64,000 nt of DNA from UBA10646 sp003456175 (GCA_031976225.1 DALYLQ010000001.1:150413-214412); one strand, 5' to 3'. Shown: positions 35,888 through 46,545, numbered from the stretch's first letter. Notes: generated by a model not told the origin, from the letters alone. A program made the numbers and translations.

Positions 35888-35971
35888 ATGAATCGGCGAA
35901 TCAATGTTAAGTTACTGCTGATATACTTGATTTTGGTGCTGCTTTTTATTGGCGTTCTGATATTAGTATAG
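35888..35971 (+). CDS. Possible small membrane peptide (27 aa)
   Basis: An ATG-initiated ORF encodes a basic start (MNRRINVK) and one hydrophobic helix (LLLIYLILVLLFIGVLILV). It lies 16 bp after sulfatase 2 and 50 bp before the sensor gene. It is too short to be sure, but the charge and hydrophobicity pattern is typical of a single-pass peptide. No homology is claimed. Confidence 0.3.
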   Translation: MNRRINVKLLLIYLILVLLFIGVLILV

Positions 35972-36021
35972 TCTATTTGTAATTATTTGTTGCGAATGTG
36001 AAGTTTCGTTATTTTGAATGA

Positions 36022-39000
36022 TTGTGTAAGCCAAACGATACAGCATTGCCTGCTTTATTTCGAAAATACTTCTTGTTATTGCTGTCATTTTTTCAAGTGA
36101 TGGTAGCCGTTGCACAGGCATTAACAAACTTTACAAGTGTTGCACACGATTTAGTAAATAATGAAGTAACTGCAATTATAAGCGATCCAAAAGGGTTTGT
36201 TTGGTTTGGAACAAGAGGTGGCTTACAACGATTCGATGGTTATGAGATGAAACTTTTGAAGAATGATGTATCTGTAGCAGAGAATCTGAAAAGCCAATCT
36301 ATAGAAGTGGTACTTGCTTCTAAAAAATACAACTGCTTGTGGATTGGAACCAAGTCGGGTGGTATTAGTAAGTACGATTTAAAAACAGGTGCCACCACAA
36401 ATTTTAGTTTGAGTGTACCAGTTAATGGTAGCTTTAATGAAGATTATATACTCTCGTTATTAGAAACCAACAATGGCAAATTACTAGTTGGTACCTGGCA
36501 GGGATTGGGTTGTTTAGATATAGCAACCGCTACATTTACCATTATCGATACTCGTTGGAAAACGTTTGATATACAAGCAGATGGCAATAACGGTTATTGG
36601 ATAGCAACGAATAGTGGTTTAAAACATTTAGATCAACGGTTGAATACCGATGCGGTGTACGACTTTGGTACGCCAGCCATCAATATTACAGCGATTGTTA
36701 AAGATGAAATGAATAAATGCCTTTGGCTTGGCACTTGGGATAGAGGTTTAATACAGTTTAATACCACTACTAAAGCACATAAAGCTTATTTGCATAATGC
36801 TAAAGATGCTAGTACGATTAGCTCTAACAACACCTACAAATTATTACTTGACACCAAAGGTGATTTATGGATTGGTACATGGGGTGGTGGTTTAAACAGA
36901 TTTAACATCACAACAAATACCTTCGATCGGTTTCATTTGAATATCCCCGGTATTTATACTACTGATGATCAGATCATTCTCTCGATGATGGAAGATTCAT
37001 CAGGCTTGCTTTGGGTGGGTACCGATGGGTCGGGTGTGTTTAAATTCGATATAAATCAGAAACGTTTCAACAACATTCGACATGGCGATAAAAACTTGCT
37101 ACAAGGCAGCACACATGTGCTTTCTGTATTTGTAGACAGCTTCAATCATTTATGGCTGAGTACAAAAGGTGGTGCCATACAATACAGTACTTATTGGAAT
37201 AATTTTACAAAGGTCAAATTAAATCACTTGGTTGATAAAAGCAGCTTGCGAAGTGTATTTGAGGGTAGAATGTTTCTGCAAGTTGATAACACTCTTTTTA
37301 TTGCTACCAACAAAGGATTAGTTACACTTCGTAATCAAAAAAACAGTGTAAATAATTTTAAAATATATCTGCCTGATAAAAGTAATCCAAATGCAATAAG
37401 CGATCGAAAAATTACTTCATTGATTCAATCAACTAATCGTAATATTTGGATTGGTACACAAGAAAAAGGTCTTAGTGTTATTCAAGCATTTACCGCAAGG
37501 GGTACACCTGTGTTTAAAAATTATCTACCAGCTTACGGTGTGAAAGGAGCGTTGCAAAATGAACGTGTGAGTTGCTTGTTAGAAGATAGTAAAGGTCGGC
37601 TTTGGATTGGTACATATAAAGGCTTGCATCTGTATCATCCTAATACAGATAATTTTAGCGTTTATTTTCAAACGAATCAAGTTGGAAAGTCTATCACGAA
37701 TAACACCATTCTCTGTTTGACAGAAGATGTTCATGGTAATATTTGGGTAGGTACGCAAAGCGGACTTAATAAAATCACCAATATTGTTGATGGTGCATTG
37801 CAAGTAAGTACTTACACCAGAAAAGATGGCTTGCCTAACGATTACATTCATGCAGTAATTGCAGATAAAAAAGGAATTATTTGGGCAACGACCAATAAAG
37901 GAATTGTGCGGCTCAACCCAACTAACAATAGTATAGCGCTGTTCGATAAGCGTGATGGAATTGCCTCGGTTGTTTTTTCTGAAAATGCATCATTTAAAAA
38001 ATCGAACGGACAATTTTTCTTTGGTGGTATTGAAGGGGTTACATTTTTTCATCCCGATAGCATCAATGTTAGTAATTATCAACCACCCATTTACTTCACC
38101 AACCTTACGGTAAATAATCAGCCGTATGAAACAAGTAATCAAGCTACGAATACAGAAACACATGCTACACCATTTACAGAAACACAGCATGTTGTTTTTA
38201 ATTATCAGCAGAATATCTTTTCCATACAATTTGCAGCGTTAGATTATCATGCACCCGATAAAAATCTGTACATGTACAAATTGCAAGGCTTTCATAGCGA
38301 TTGGGTGTTCGCTGGTAATACAAGAACAGTATCGTTCACCAACCTAAAGCCAGGTACTTATACATTGCATGTAAAAGCAACCAACAGCGATAAGGTTTGG
38401 AATGCGAAAGAAACAACATTATCCATTACAGTACTACCACCACCTTGGAAAACATGGTGGGCTTACACTTTTTACATAGCATTGTTTATATTCTTATTGT
38501 GGCTTACAAGGCATTCAGGGTTAAGACAAGAGGCATTGAAATCGCAACTGCAATTAACGAAGTTGGCAAGGCAGCAAGAAAATCAACTAGCAGATTTTAA
38601 GGAAAGATTATTCACCAACATATCGCATGAATTTAGAACACCACTTACGTTAATACTAGGGCCTTTAGAAGATATGATGCAACAGCATCAACTAGAAAAG
38701 CCTATAGCTAAAAGTTTACGGTTAATTCAAAAGCAATCGAAGCGAATGCTACGTATGGTGAATCAATTGCTCGATTTTCAGAAGGCAGAAGCAGGTAGTT
38801 TAAAGTTGTCTCCGCAGTCGGGCGAAATTGTAACTTTTTGCTACGATGTATATATGTTATTCAGCGATGAAGCTGCTCGTCGCAAAATCAATTATGTATT
38901 TGAAACCAACGAAAAATACATTTCGTTTGTGTTCGATGATAATAAGCTCGAAATTATTCTCTATAATATGCTGTCTAATGCTTTCAAGTATGCACAAGAT

Positions 39001-40149
39001 GGGGCTACTATCCGCTTGAATATTTGTAGGCAGCAAGATAAATCTTGCGAAATAAGTGTAAGCGATACAGGTGTTGGTATAAAACCCGATGAACTAGAAC
39101 ATATTTTTGATAGGTTTTATAGAGGTCGTAAAACAGATGCCACTACAATTTCTGGTACAGGTATTGGATTATCTTTTGTTAAAGAACTTGTTACACTGCA
39201 TCGCGGAACTATTAGGGCAGAAAGTGATGGTGTAAGCGGTAGTACATTTATTGTTCATCTGCCATCAGAAACACTTGATACACCTATTTTATCCATTTCA
39301 GGTGAACCATTATTACAATCTTCAATTTCTAGCGAATCACAACTAAAGCATCAAGCTATGCAAGATGAAATCAATCAAAACGCACCAGAGCAAGAGCGTG
39401 AACTACCTATTATTTTAGTGGTGGAAGATGAGTCTGATATGCTTGCGTATATCAGTGATATACTCTCAACATCATACAATGTTATAACTGCTGTGAATGG
39501 CAGATTAGGTATAGAAAAGGCATTAGAAGCAATACCCGACTTAATAGTAAGCGATGTTATGATGCCCGAAGTAAATGGTATTGAACTTTGTAGAACATTA
39601 AAGTCAGATAAAACAACTTCACACGTTCCTATTATTTTACTCACGGCGCTGAACGATATGCAACATCATGTACAAGGGATACAAGAGGGTGCCGATGTGT
39701 ATTTACCTAAGCCATTCAACTCACAATTGCTGCTAGTACATATTCATAACCTCATCAACCTTCGAAATACATTGAAAGATTTGTATGCTAAGAAGGTATT
39801 TTTAGGTTCGGGTAATTTTGAAATTCAATCGTACGAAGAGGAGTTTTTAAATAAGCTCATGAAGCATGTAGAAGATAATATTGCTAATGGCGACTTCAAT
39901 AACGATGAGTTAGCAAATCTTATGTACATGAGTCGTTCTACTTTCTACAGAAAGCTGAAAGCAGTTACAGGTATGTCGGGCAATGAGTTTATTAGAACTG
40001 CTCGCTTGAACTATGCCGGAAAGCTTTTAGAAAGCGGTAAATACACTGTTTCAGAAGCTGCATACGAATCGGGCTTTAACGATATTAAATATTTTAGAAA
40101 GCTCTTTCAAGATCAGTTCGGAGTTAGTCCATCTGAGTATAAAAAGTAA
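36022..40149 (+). CDS. Hybrid two-component system sensor/regulator (HTCS)
   Basis: The 1375-residue protein combines sensor and response regulator. A signal peptide (YFLLLLSFFQVMVAVAQA) leads to about 14 beta-propeller repeats (GLLWVGTDGSGVFKF and similar), a Y_Y_Y domain (about 730-820), one membrane helix (TFYIALFIFLLWL), a HisKA domain with His869 in ISHEFRTP, an HATPase domain (SDTGVGIKPDELEHIFDRF, GTGIGLSFVKEL), a receiver with Asp1178 (IVSDVMMPEVNG) and an AraC-type HTH. The sensor side should bind oligosaccharides in the periplasm and the AraC part should activate this locus. No ATG precedes the signal peptide in frame; TTG at 36022 is used here and TTG at 36046 is an alternative. Confidence 0.93.
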   Translation: MCKPNDTALPALFRKYFLLLLSFFQVMVAVAQALTNFTSVAHDLVNNEVTAIISDPKGFVWFGTRGGLQRFDGYEMKLLKNDVSVAENLKSQSIEVVLASKKYNCLWIGTKSGGISKYDLKTGATTNFSLSVPVNGSFNEDYILSLLETNNGKLLVGTWQGLGCLDIATATFTIIDTRWKTFDIQADGNNGYWIATNSGLKHLDQRLNTDAVYDFGTPAINITAIVKDEMNKCLWLGTWDRGLIQFNTTTKAHKAYLHNAKDASTISSNNTYKLLLDTKGDLWIGTWGGGLNRFNITTNTFDRFHLNIPGIYTTDDQIILSMMEDSSGLLWVGTDGSGVFKFDINQKRFNNIRHGDKNLLQGSTHVLSVFVDSFNHLWLSTKGGAIQYSTYWNNFTKVKLNHLVDKSSLRSVFEGRMFLQVDNTLFIATNKGLVTLRNQKNSVNNFKIYLPDKSNPNAISDRKITSLIQSTNRNIWIGTQEKGLSVIQAFTARGTPVFKNYLPAYGVKGALQNERVSCLLEDSKGRLWIGTYKGLHLYHPNTDNFSVYFQTNQVGKSITNNTILCLTEDVHGNIWVGTQSGLNKITNIVDGALQVSTYTRKDGLPNDYIHAVIADKKGIIWATTNKGIVRLNPTNNSIALFDKRDGIASVVFSENASFKKSNGQFFFGGIEGVTFFHPDSINVSNYQPPIYFTNLTVNNQPYETSNQATNTETHATPFTETQHVVFNYQQNIFSIQFAALDYHAPDKNLYMYKLQGFHSDWVFAGNTRTVSFTNLKPGTYTLHVKATNSDKVWNAKETTLSITVLPPPWKTWWAYTFYIALFIFLLWLTRHSGLRQEALKSQLQLTKLARQQENQLADFKERLFTNISHEFRTPLTLILGPLEDMMQQHQLEKPIAKSLRLIQKQSKRMLRMVNQLLDFQKAEAGSLKLSPQSGEIVTFCYDVYMLFSDEAARRKINYVFETNEKYISFVFDDNKLEIILYNMLSNAFKYAQDGATIRLNICRQQDKSCEISVSDTGVGIKPDELEHIFDRFYRGRKTDATTISGTGIGLSFVKELVTLHRGTIRAESDGVSGSTFIVHLPSETLDTPILSISGEPLLQSSISSESQLKHQAMQDEINQNAPEQERELPIILVVEDESDMLAYISDILSTSYNVITAVNGRLGIEKALEAIPDLIVSDVMMPEVNGIELCRTLKSDKTTSHVPIILLTALNDMQHHVQGIQEGADVYLPKPFNSQLLLVHIHNLINLRNTLKDLYAKKVFLGSGNFEIQSYEEEFLNKLMKHVEDNIANGDFNNDELANLMYMSRSTFYRKLKAVTGMSGNEFIRTARLNYAGKLLESGKYTVSEAAYESGFNDIKYFRKLFQDQFGVSPSEYKK

Positions 40150-40186
40150 AAAATACTACGTGTACATAAAGTTACTTACTGCTACT

Positions 40187-40203
40187 GATACCCCCTTTAT
40201 TTG
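40187..40203 (+). promoter_or_regulatory. C5 motif, candidate regulator site
   Basis: GATACCCCCTTTATTTG, about 110 bp before the GH2 start codon, in the gap after the HTCS gene. Confidence 0.4.
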
Positions 40204-40296
40204 AAAAGATTATAACAGGGCATTCGGCTAATTTGCTCTCTATTGTGGTGTATAAATTATTACTAGCCACAGCAAAAAGTATATTAATCGATTGCT

Positions 40297-43200
40297 ATGT
40301 CTAACATCTGTTTTTCAAGACCAATGGTGGTATCTTTTTTATTATTGATGTATGCTTGCATGCCATTTGCTAAAGCATTTACGCAAGTACAACAACCTAT
40401 TTGGGAAAATCAGTTGATAGTAGATGAGCATAAAGAAAAAGCCAGAACTTCTTTTTTTATATACGATAATAAAGCTGATGTTTTAAAGCAAACATTTGAG
40501 CAAAACAGTTGGTATCAATCGCTGAATGGGCAATGGTATTTTCACTATGCAGCTACACCGAATGAAGCACCTAAGGTTCCATTGAGTGATAAGGTGCGTA
40601 GCAGCTGGAATACTATTGAAGTGCCATCAAATTGGGAACTAAAAGGATATGGCACACCTATTTATACGAACATCATTTATCCGTTTCCAAAAAATCCTCC
40701 CTTTGTTGGTAAAGATAATCCGGTAGGTACTTACCATAGAACTTTCACAGTGCCAGCTCATTGGAGTAACCAAGAAGTGTTTATACATTTTGGTTCCATT
40801 ACAGGCTGTGCATTTGTATATGTGAATGGAAAGCGTGTTGGTATTACAAAGTCGTCTAAAACTGCTGCTGAATTTAATATTACATCGTATTTAATCGCTG
40901 GTGAAAATACACTCACCGTGCAAGTATATCGCTGGCACGATGGTAGCTATTTAGAAGATCAAGATTTTTGGCGACTCACAGGTATTGAGCGTGATGTTTT
41001 TCTTTTTGTACAACCGCCAGTAACCATTTGGGATTTCAATTTGCAGTCTGATTTAGATGCCACTTACACGAATGGTATTTTCAACGGAGCCGTTATGTTG
41101 CGCCAGCTGAAGTCTAACATTTACGCAAGTGTTAAAGTTGCGCTAGAGCTCTTCGATCAACAAGGTAAGCCTGTTTATACAGCAACACAAAAGGTTTCTT
41201 TAAAGACAAATAGTAATGCTGTAGCAAACTTTTCAAAACGCATCAAACAAGTAGCTACTTGGAGTGCCGAAACGCCACGTTTGTATCAATGTGTTATTAC
41301 ATTAACAGACCCTTACGGTAAATTAATTGCCACTACTGCTACACACATTGGTTTTAGAAAAGTTGAAATTAAAAATGCACAGTTGTTGGTGAATGGTAAA
41401 AAAATAATGGTGCATGGTGTGAATCGTCATGAACACGATGAAGTGTTAGGTCACGTTCCAACAAAAGCGTTGATGATAAAAGATATTCAACTGATGAAGC
41501 AGTTCAATATCAATGCGGTACGAACAGCACATTATCCGAACGATCCACTATGGTTAAAGTTGTGCGATCAATATGGGTTGTATGTAGTCGATGAAGCTAA
41601 TATCGAAATTCATGGTATGGGCGCCACGCTGCAAAATAATTTTGATACCACCAACCATCCCGCCTACTTGCCATCGTGGGAGCCATCAATTATAGATAGA
41701 ATAGAACGTATGGTAATACGTGATAAAAATCATCCATCTGTAATTGTTTGGAGCTTAGGGAACGAGTGTGGCAATGGCAATGTTTTTAGAAAAGCCTATA
41801 CATGGGTAAAAGCTTACGATGCTTCACGACCAGTTCAATTTGAGCAAGCCGGCCAAGCATGGAATACCGATATTGTTTGCCCTATGTATCCACCAATTGA
41901 GTACATGAAATCATACGCTGCCGATACTACAAAGCATCGTCCATTTATCATGTGTGAGTATGCACATTCAATGGGTAACAGCACCGGAAATTTTCAAACC
42001 TATTTCGATATCATCCGTTCAAGTAAGCACATGCAAGGTGGTTTTATTTGGGATTGGGTAGATCAAGGCATTTTAACCACCAATAGCTATGGAAAAAAAT
42101 ATTGGGCATATGGTGGCGATTTCAATGCTCGTCATTTACAAAACGATGAAAACTTTTGTGCTAATGGCTTAGTAGCTGCCGATCGTTCTTTTCACCCTGC
42201 GATTTATGAAGTGAAAAAAGTATATCAACAAATTCGTTTTGAAAATATACAATGGCAAGCTGGAAAAATTCGAATAGCAAACCACTTCAATTTTATAGAT
42301 CTTTCTAATTATTACATTAAATGGGTGTTGTTGCGCAATGGTGTTGAAATTGCTTCAGATACCCTTACGGTAAATGTAAAACCAGCATCAACACAAGACA
42401 TACAAATTAATTTTAGCAAAGTGCAGTTTGATGGTGAAATGATGCTGAATGTATTTGCTTTTACGAAAGAAGAAGCATTACTCGTTCCAGCCAATCATGA
42501 AGTAGCGAGAGAACAATTTAAAGATATTGCCTATAACTACTTTGCAAATCATTACACCGATGCTGGTACTTTAAAAGTAGAACAACAACAGCAATCAATT
42601 TCATTTTCAAGTGGGGCTATTAAGGGTGTGTTCAATATCAAGCAAGGCAAGTTTACAAGCTACGAAGTACATCAACAGCAAGTAGCATTGCAGCTGCCCG
42701 AACCTTATTTCTGGAGAGCGCCAACCGATAACGACTTTGGTAACCAAATGCCAAATAAACTTGGTTTTTGGCGCAATGCACATCACCTCTTAAAGCTAGA
42801 TACGGTAATAGTGGGCAGAAAGCAAGCGAATGGATTAGCTATTGAATGTAAGTATCATTTTGAAGGTGTGGGTAGTGCTTATATCATCAAATATCATTTA
42901 CTCAATTCAGGTGCTATTCAAGTAACTGCTACATTAGATAGGGGCAATAAAAAATTGCCAGAAATGCCTCGTTTTGGCATGCGTATGCAGTTGCCAAAAT
43001 CATACAGTAACATCCAATTTTATGGCAGAGGTCCTTGGGAAAATTACAGCGATAGAAATACAGCATCTTTTGTAGGATTATACCAACAAACAACACAAGA
43101 GCAGTTTGTCTACAATTATATTCGTCCGCAAGAGAATGGTTATCGTACCGATGTTCGTTGGGTTACATTTACCAACGAAGCACATCAAGGAATCCGTATT

Positions 43201-43443
43201 ATCGGAGCACAGCCACTTTGTTTTAGTGCATTGCCATACACTGCAGAAGATCTAGACCCTGGTGTAACGAAAAAACAACAACATCCGGTAGATTTAACCG
43301 AAAGAAAATTCACATCACTTCATATCGATTTGAATCAACGTGGTGTAGGTGGCGATAATAGTTGGGGGGCTTATCCTCATGCAAAGTATTTACTAACACA
43401 ACCGAATTATACTTACACATACATTATTGAACCCATACAATAG
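40297..43443 (+). CDS. GH2 beta-galactosidase-like enzyme
   Basis: The 1048-residue protein has the LacZ five-domain order: sugar-binding jelly roll (GTYHRTFTVPAHW, EDQDFWRLTGIERDVFL), immunoglobulin-like domain, catalytic barrel and C-terminal Bgal small-chain domain (FYGRGPWENYSDR). The acid/base is Glu490 in WSLGNECGNG and the nucleophile Glu554 in IMCEYAHSMGNS. A signal peptide (VVSFLLLMYACMPFAKAF) indicates export. It probably releases terminal galactose or a related sugar from glycan oligomers. The gene is followed after 8 bp by a sulfatase. Intragenic dispersed elements lie at 40376, 41118, 41310 and 42362. Confidence 0.9.
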   Translation: MSNICFSRPMVVSFLLLMYACMPFAKAFTQVQQPIWENQLIVDEHKEKARTSFFIYDNKADVLKQTFEQNSWYQSLNGQWYFHYAATPNEAPKVPLSDKVRSSWNTIEVPSNWELKGYGTPIYTNIIYPFPKNPPFVGKDNPVGTYHRTFTVPAHWSNQEVFIHFGSITGCAFVYVNGKRVGITKSSKTAAEFNITSYLIAGENTLTVQVYRWHDGSYLEDQDFWRLTGIERDVFLFVQPPVTIWDFNLQSDLDATYTNGIFNGAVMLRQLKSNIYASVKVALELFDQQGKPVYTATQKVSLKTNSNAVANFSKRIKQVATWSAETPRLYQCVITLTDPYGKLIATTATHIGFRKVEIKNAQLLVNGKKIMVHGVNRHEHDEVLGHVPTKALMIKDIQLMKQFNINAVRTAHYPNDPLWLKLCDQYGLYVVDEANIEIHGMGATLQNNFDTTNHPAYLPSWEPSIIDRIERMVIRDKNHPSVIVWSLGNECGNGNVFRKAYTWVKAYDASRPVQFEQAGQAWNTDIVCPMYPPIEYMKSYAADTTKHRPFIMCEYAHSMGNSTGNFQTYFDIIRSSKHMQGGFIWDWVDQGILTTNSYGKKYWAYGGDFNARHLQNDENFCANGLVAADRSFHPAIYEVKKVYQQIRFENIQWQAGKIRIANHFNFIDLSNYYIKWVLLRNGVEIASDTLTVNVKPASTQDIQINFSKVQFDGEMMLNVFAFTKEEALLVPANHEVAREQFKDIAYNYFANHYTDAGTLKVEQQQQSISFSSGAIKGVFNIKQGKFTSYEVHQQQVALQLPEPYFWRAPTDNDFGNQMPNKLGFWRNAHHLLKLDTVIVGRKQANGLAIECKYHFEGVGSAYIIKYHLLNSGAIQVTATLDRGNKKLPEMPRFGMRMQLPKSYSNIQFYGRGPWENYSDRNTASFVGLYQQTTQEQFVYNYIRPQENGYRTDVRWVTFTNEAHQGIRIIGAQPLCFSALPYTAEDLDPGVTKKQQHPVDLTERKFTSLHIDLNQRGVGGDNSWGAYPHAKYLLTQPNYTYTYIIEPIQ

Positions 43444-43451
43444 TCATCAAT

Positions 43452-44981
43452 ATGAAATACAAATTCAGTGCATTGTTGTTATGCTTGCTTGCTGCGTTAT
43501 CGCATGCAGTAGCACAACAATCTGTAATGAAGCCGAATATTATACTTATTTATACAGACGATCTTGGCTATGGCGATTTAACATGCTATGGTACATCTAT
43601 TGTGCCCACACCTAATATAGATCAATTAGCTAAAAATGGTGTGCGTTATACGAATGCTCATGCAACATCTGCTACTTGTACACCTTCAAGATTTTCGCTC
43701 CTTACGGGCAAATATGCTTGGCGTAAAGAAGGTACAGGTATTGCACCTGGCGATGCTTCTCTCATTATTCCAACCAACACGGTAACACTTCCTAAAATGT
43801 TACTGACTGCAGGATACAATACGGCTGTTGTTGGCAAATGGCATTTAGGTTTGGGGGATGCTTCAGGTGTAAATTGGAATGGAAAAATTACACCAGGTCC
43901 GCTGGAGATTGGGTTTAATTATTCCTTTTTGATTCCTGCTACTGGCGATAGAGTTCCTTGTGTATTTGTTGAAAATCATGAAGTACTCAATTTAGATAAA
44001 AACGATCCTATTGCCGTTAGTTACACCGGCCCCGTAGATGCAACTGCACCAACAGGTAAGAGCAATCCTGAACTGTTGAAAATGCAACCCTCACACGGAC
44101 ATGACATGACTATTATAAATGGTGTTAGTAGAATTGGATACATGTCTGGCGGTAAGGCAGCACTTTGGAAAGATGAAGACTTTGCAGATATTCTGGTGAA
44201 TAAAGCTACAGCCTATATTCAATCGCAAAAGAACAATCCCTTCTTTTTGTATTTTTCTACACACGATATTCATGTGCCTCGCTTGCCGCATGCACGCTTC
44301 GCAGGAAAAAGTGGTCTCGGTCCTCGTGGCGATGTTTTGCTACAGTTAGATTGGACTGTAGGTGCATTAATGGATGTATTAAAAAAGCAAAATTTATTAG
44401 AGAATACATTAATCATTTTCACTAGTGATAATGGTCAAGTAATTGATGATGGCTACAAAGATGATGCAGTTGAAAAGCTAGGTAATCACAGACCTAACGG
44501 TATCTTCAGAGGTGGTAAGTACAGCGCTTTTGAAGCTGGTACGAGGGTGCCTTTCATTGTAAGTTGGTTAGGAAATATTAAGAAAAATCAGGTGAACGAT
44601 GCATTGTTCAGCCAAATAGATTTATATGCTTCTCTAGCAAAACTAGTAGGTGGTACCATTCCCACAGGGCAGGCGCCCGACAGCGAAAACTATCTTTCAG
44701 TGTTACTAAATAAAAGTCAACAATCAAGAACGCATTTGATAGAGCAATCTTTGAATTCAACATTGTCTATCATTGTTGGTGATTGGAAATACATAGAGCC
44801 TTCAAAAGGACCTAAAGTGAACAAGGATACAAATACAGAATTGGGAAATAGTACCACGCCGCAGTTGTATAACTTAAAGAATGATCCGGGCGAAACCAAT
44901 AATCTTGCATCGCAATTTCCAGATAAAGTTGAGGCTTTAAAACAGTTGCTTGAAACTGTTAAAAATAAATCTAAAACCTAA
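43452..44981 (+). CDS. S1 sulfatase, cysteine type (3)
   Basis: The 509-residue sulfatase has C-T-P-S-R with Cys76, NIILIYTDDLGYGDLTCYG at the metal site, AVVGKWHLGLGD, YFSTHDIHVPRLPH and IFTSDNGQVIDDG. A signal peptide ends at SHAVAQ. Its long insert (GPLEIGFNYSFLIPATGDRVP) differs from the other three sulfatases, so it probably belongs to another S1 subfamily and removes a different sulfate. It starts 8 bp after the GH2 stop, so the two are co-transcribed. Confidence 0.92.
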   Translation: MKYKFSALLLCLLAALSHAVAQQSVMKPNIILIYTDDLGYGDLTCYGTSIVPTPNIDQLAKNGVRYTNAHATSATCTPSRFSLLTGKYAWRKEGTGIAPGDASLIIPTNTVTLPKMLLTAGYNTAVVGKWHLGLGDASGVNWNGKITPGPLEIGFNYSFLIPATGDRVPCVFVENHEVLNLDKNDPIAVSYTGPVDATAPTGKSNPELLKMQPSHGHDMTIINGVSRIGYMSGGKAALWKDEDFADILVNKATAYIQSQKNNPFFLYFSTHDIHVPRLPHARFAGKSGLGPRGDVLLQLDWTVGALMDVLKKQNLLENTLIIFTSDNGQVIDDGYKDDAVEKLGNHRPNGIFRGGKYSAFEAGTRVPFIVSWLGNIKKNQVNDALFSQIDLYASLAKLVGGTIPTGQAPDSENYLSVLLNKSQQSRTHLIEQSLNSTLSIIVGDWKYIEPSKGPKVNKDTNTELGNSTTPQLYNLKNDPGETNNLASQFPDKVEALKQLLETVKNKSKT

Positions 44982-45006
44982 TATCAATTATCACCTTCAA
45001 TACTTT

Positions 45007-45019
45007 CATTTACGTAAGT
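45007..45019 (+). repeat. Dispersed hairpin element, 13-mer form
   Basis: CATTTACGTAAGT in the 52-bp gap between sulfatases 3 and 4, 25 bp after the stop codon. Confidence 0.8.
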
Positions 45020-45033
45020 TATACCCATACTAA

Positions 45034-46536
45034 ATGCTGCTTGGTTCTCAAAGATTATTGCTGTGCTTATGCATACTATGGTGTAGTGTAATTCATACAT
45101 CAGCACAAACAACAAGTACGCGTCCTAATGTTTTGGTGATATTGGTAGATGATTTAGGTTGGATGGATTTGGGTTGTTATGGCAGTAGTTTTTATGAAAC
45201 GCCTAATATAGATAGGTTGGCAGCCAAGGGTGTGAAATTTACGCAAGCGTATGCAGCAAGTCCGGTATGCAGCCCTACAAGAGCTAGTTTAATGACTGGA
45301 AAAAATCCAATACATACAGGGGTTACTGATTGGATTAAAGGGCGGCAAGAAAATGGTAATGCAAAGCCTTTCGAAAAATACATTACACCGCCTACGTCAT
45401 ATCAATTGGCACTTACAGAAACAACGATTGCAGAAATTGCAAGGCAGCAAGGGTATACTACTTTTTTTGCTGGTAAGTGGCATTTGGGCGAAGAAGAAAA
45501 ATATTGGCCTTTGCAACATGGGTTTCAATACAATGTTGGTGGTTGGAAAAGTGGTGGTCCTTACGGTAAAATAAATGACACAACAGGCGGTTATTTTTCA
45601 CCCTATAAAAATCCTACTTTATCAGATGGGCCTGCTGGCGAATACATTACCGACAGGCTTGCAACTGAATGTATTCAATTCTTAGAACATCAAACCGCCG
45701 ATACACCTTTCTTCATGATGTATGCAATGTATGCAGTACATAATCCGATGCAAGCACCTACTGCACTAGTGCAAAAATACAAGGCCAAGCAAGGGCAGTT
45801 TTCATTCACGGCAGCACAGCGTTTTAGTAAAGATGCCGCATGGATGCAACACCAACCCGATTGGAAATTACGGTTAGTACAAGACAATGCAGTGTATGCT
45901 GCTATGATTGAAAATATGGATTGGAATATTGGTCGCATGTTGCAAACGCTCGAAGCAAAAGATATGCTTGATAATACAATTGTTGTATTCACTTCTGATA
46001 ATGGTGGCTTAAGCACTGCTGAAGGTAGTCCTACATCGAATGCACCTTTACGAGCTGGCAAAGGTTGGGTATACGAGGGCGGTATTCGGGTGCCTTTAGT
46101 AGTGTATTGGAAGCAACGTACGCATTCAACCATCACAGATATACCTGTTGGTACAACTGATATTTTTGCCACCTTGGCTAATGCTATTGACAATGCAGCA
46201 TACCAACATCCGCAGTTAGAAGGTAAGACTATTTTTCAATTGATGGCACAACCAAAGGAGGCATTCGAAAGGGCAATGTATTGGTATTATCCGCATTACA
46301 GTAATCAAGGTGGTAAGCCTGCCGTTGTTATTCGTAAAGGTGATTACAAACTCATTTGGTGGTATGAAACCGAAACAGTAGAACTATACGATCTTAAAAA
46401 AGATATTGGTGAGCAATACAACCTTGCATTAAAAGAAGCAAAGGTTACTCGGCAGCTAAAAAAACAGCTATTACGCTGGATGAAAAATAATGGAGCTGCG
46501 AAAATGCAACTTAATCCAAAGTACACTTCACAATAA
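45034..46536 (+). CDS. S1 sulfatase, cysteine type (4)
   Basis: The 500-residue sulfatase has C-S-P-T-R with Cys79, NVLVILVDDLGWMDLGCYGS at the metal site, FFAGKWHLGEEEKYWP, MYAMYAVHNPMQAP and VFTSDNGGLSTAEGSP. A signal peptide (LLLCLCILWCSVIHTSA) is present. The C-x-P-T-R form and the YWYYPHYSNQGG block near the C-terminus separate it from the other three. It closes the GH2-sulfatase block; the following 270 bp hold two dispersed elements and then SusC. Confidence 0.92.
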   Translation: MLLGSQRLLLCLCILWCSVIHTSAQTTSTRPNVLVILVDDLGWMDLGCYGSSFYETPNIDRLAAKGVKFTQAYAASPVCSPTRASLMTGKNPIHTGVTDWIKGRQENGNAKPFEKYITPPTSYQLALTETTIAEIARQQGYTTFFAGKWHLGEEEKYWPLQHGFQYNVGGWKSGGPYGKINDTTGGYFSPYKNPTLSDGPAGEYITDRLATECIQFLEHQTADTPFFMMYAMYAVHNPMQAPTALVQKYKAKQGQFSFTAAQRFSKDAAWMQHQPDWKLRLVQDNAVYAAMIENMDWNIGRMLQTLEAKDMLDNTIVVFTSDNGGLSTAEGSPTSNAPLRAGKGWVYEGGIRVPLVVYWKQRTHSTITDIPVGTTDIFATLANAIDNAAYQHPQLEGKTIFQLMAQPKEAFERAMYWYYPHYSNQGGKPAVVIRKGDYKLIWWYETETVELYDLKKDIGEQYNLALKEAKVTRQLKKQLLRWMKNNGAAKMQLNPKYTSQ

Positions 46537-46545
46537 GCTACATTT

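Noticed and set aside
34660..43710. CCTTACGGGTAAATA at 34669 and CCTTACGGGCAAATA at 43701 as further elements
   Set aside because: They encode the conserved LTGK of sulfatases and the arms do not pair, so they are better explained by the protein motif.
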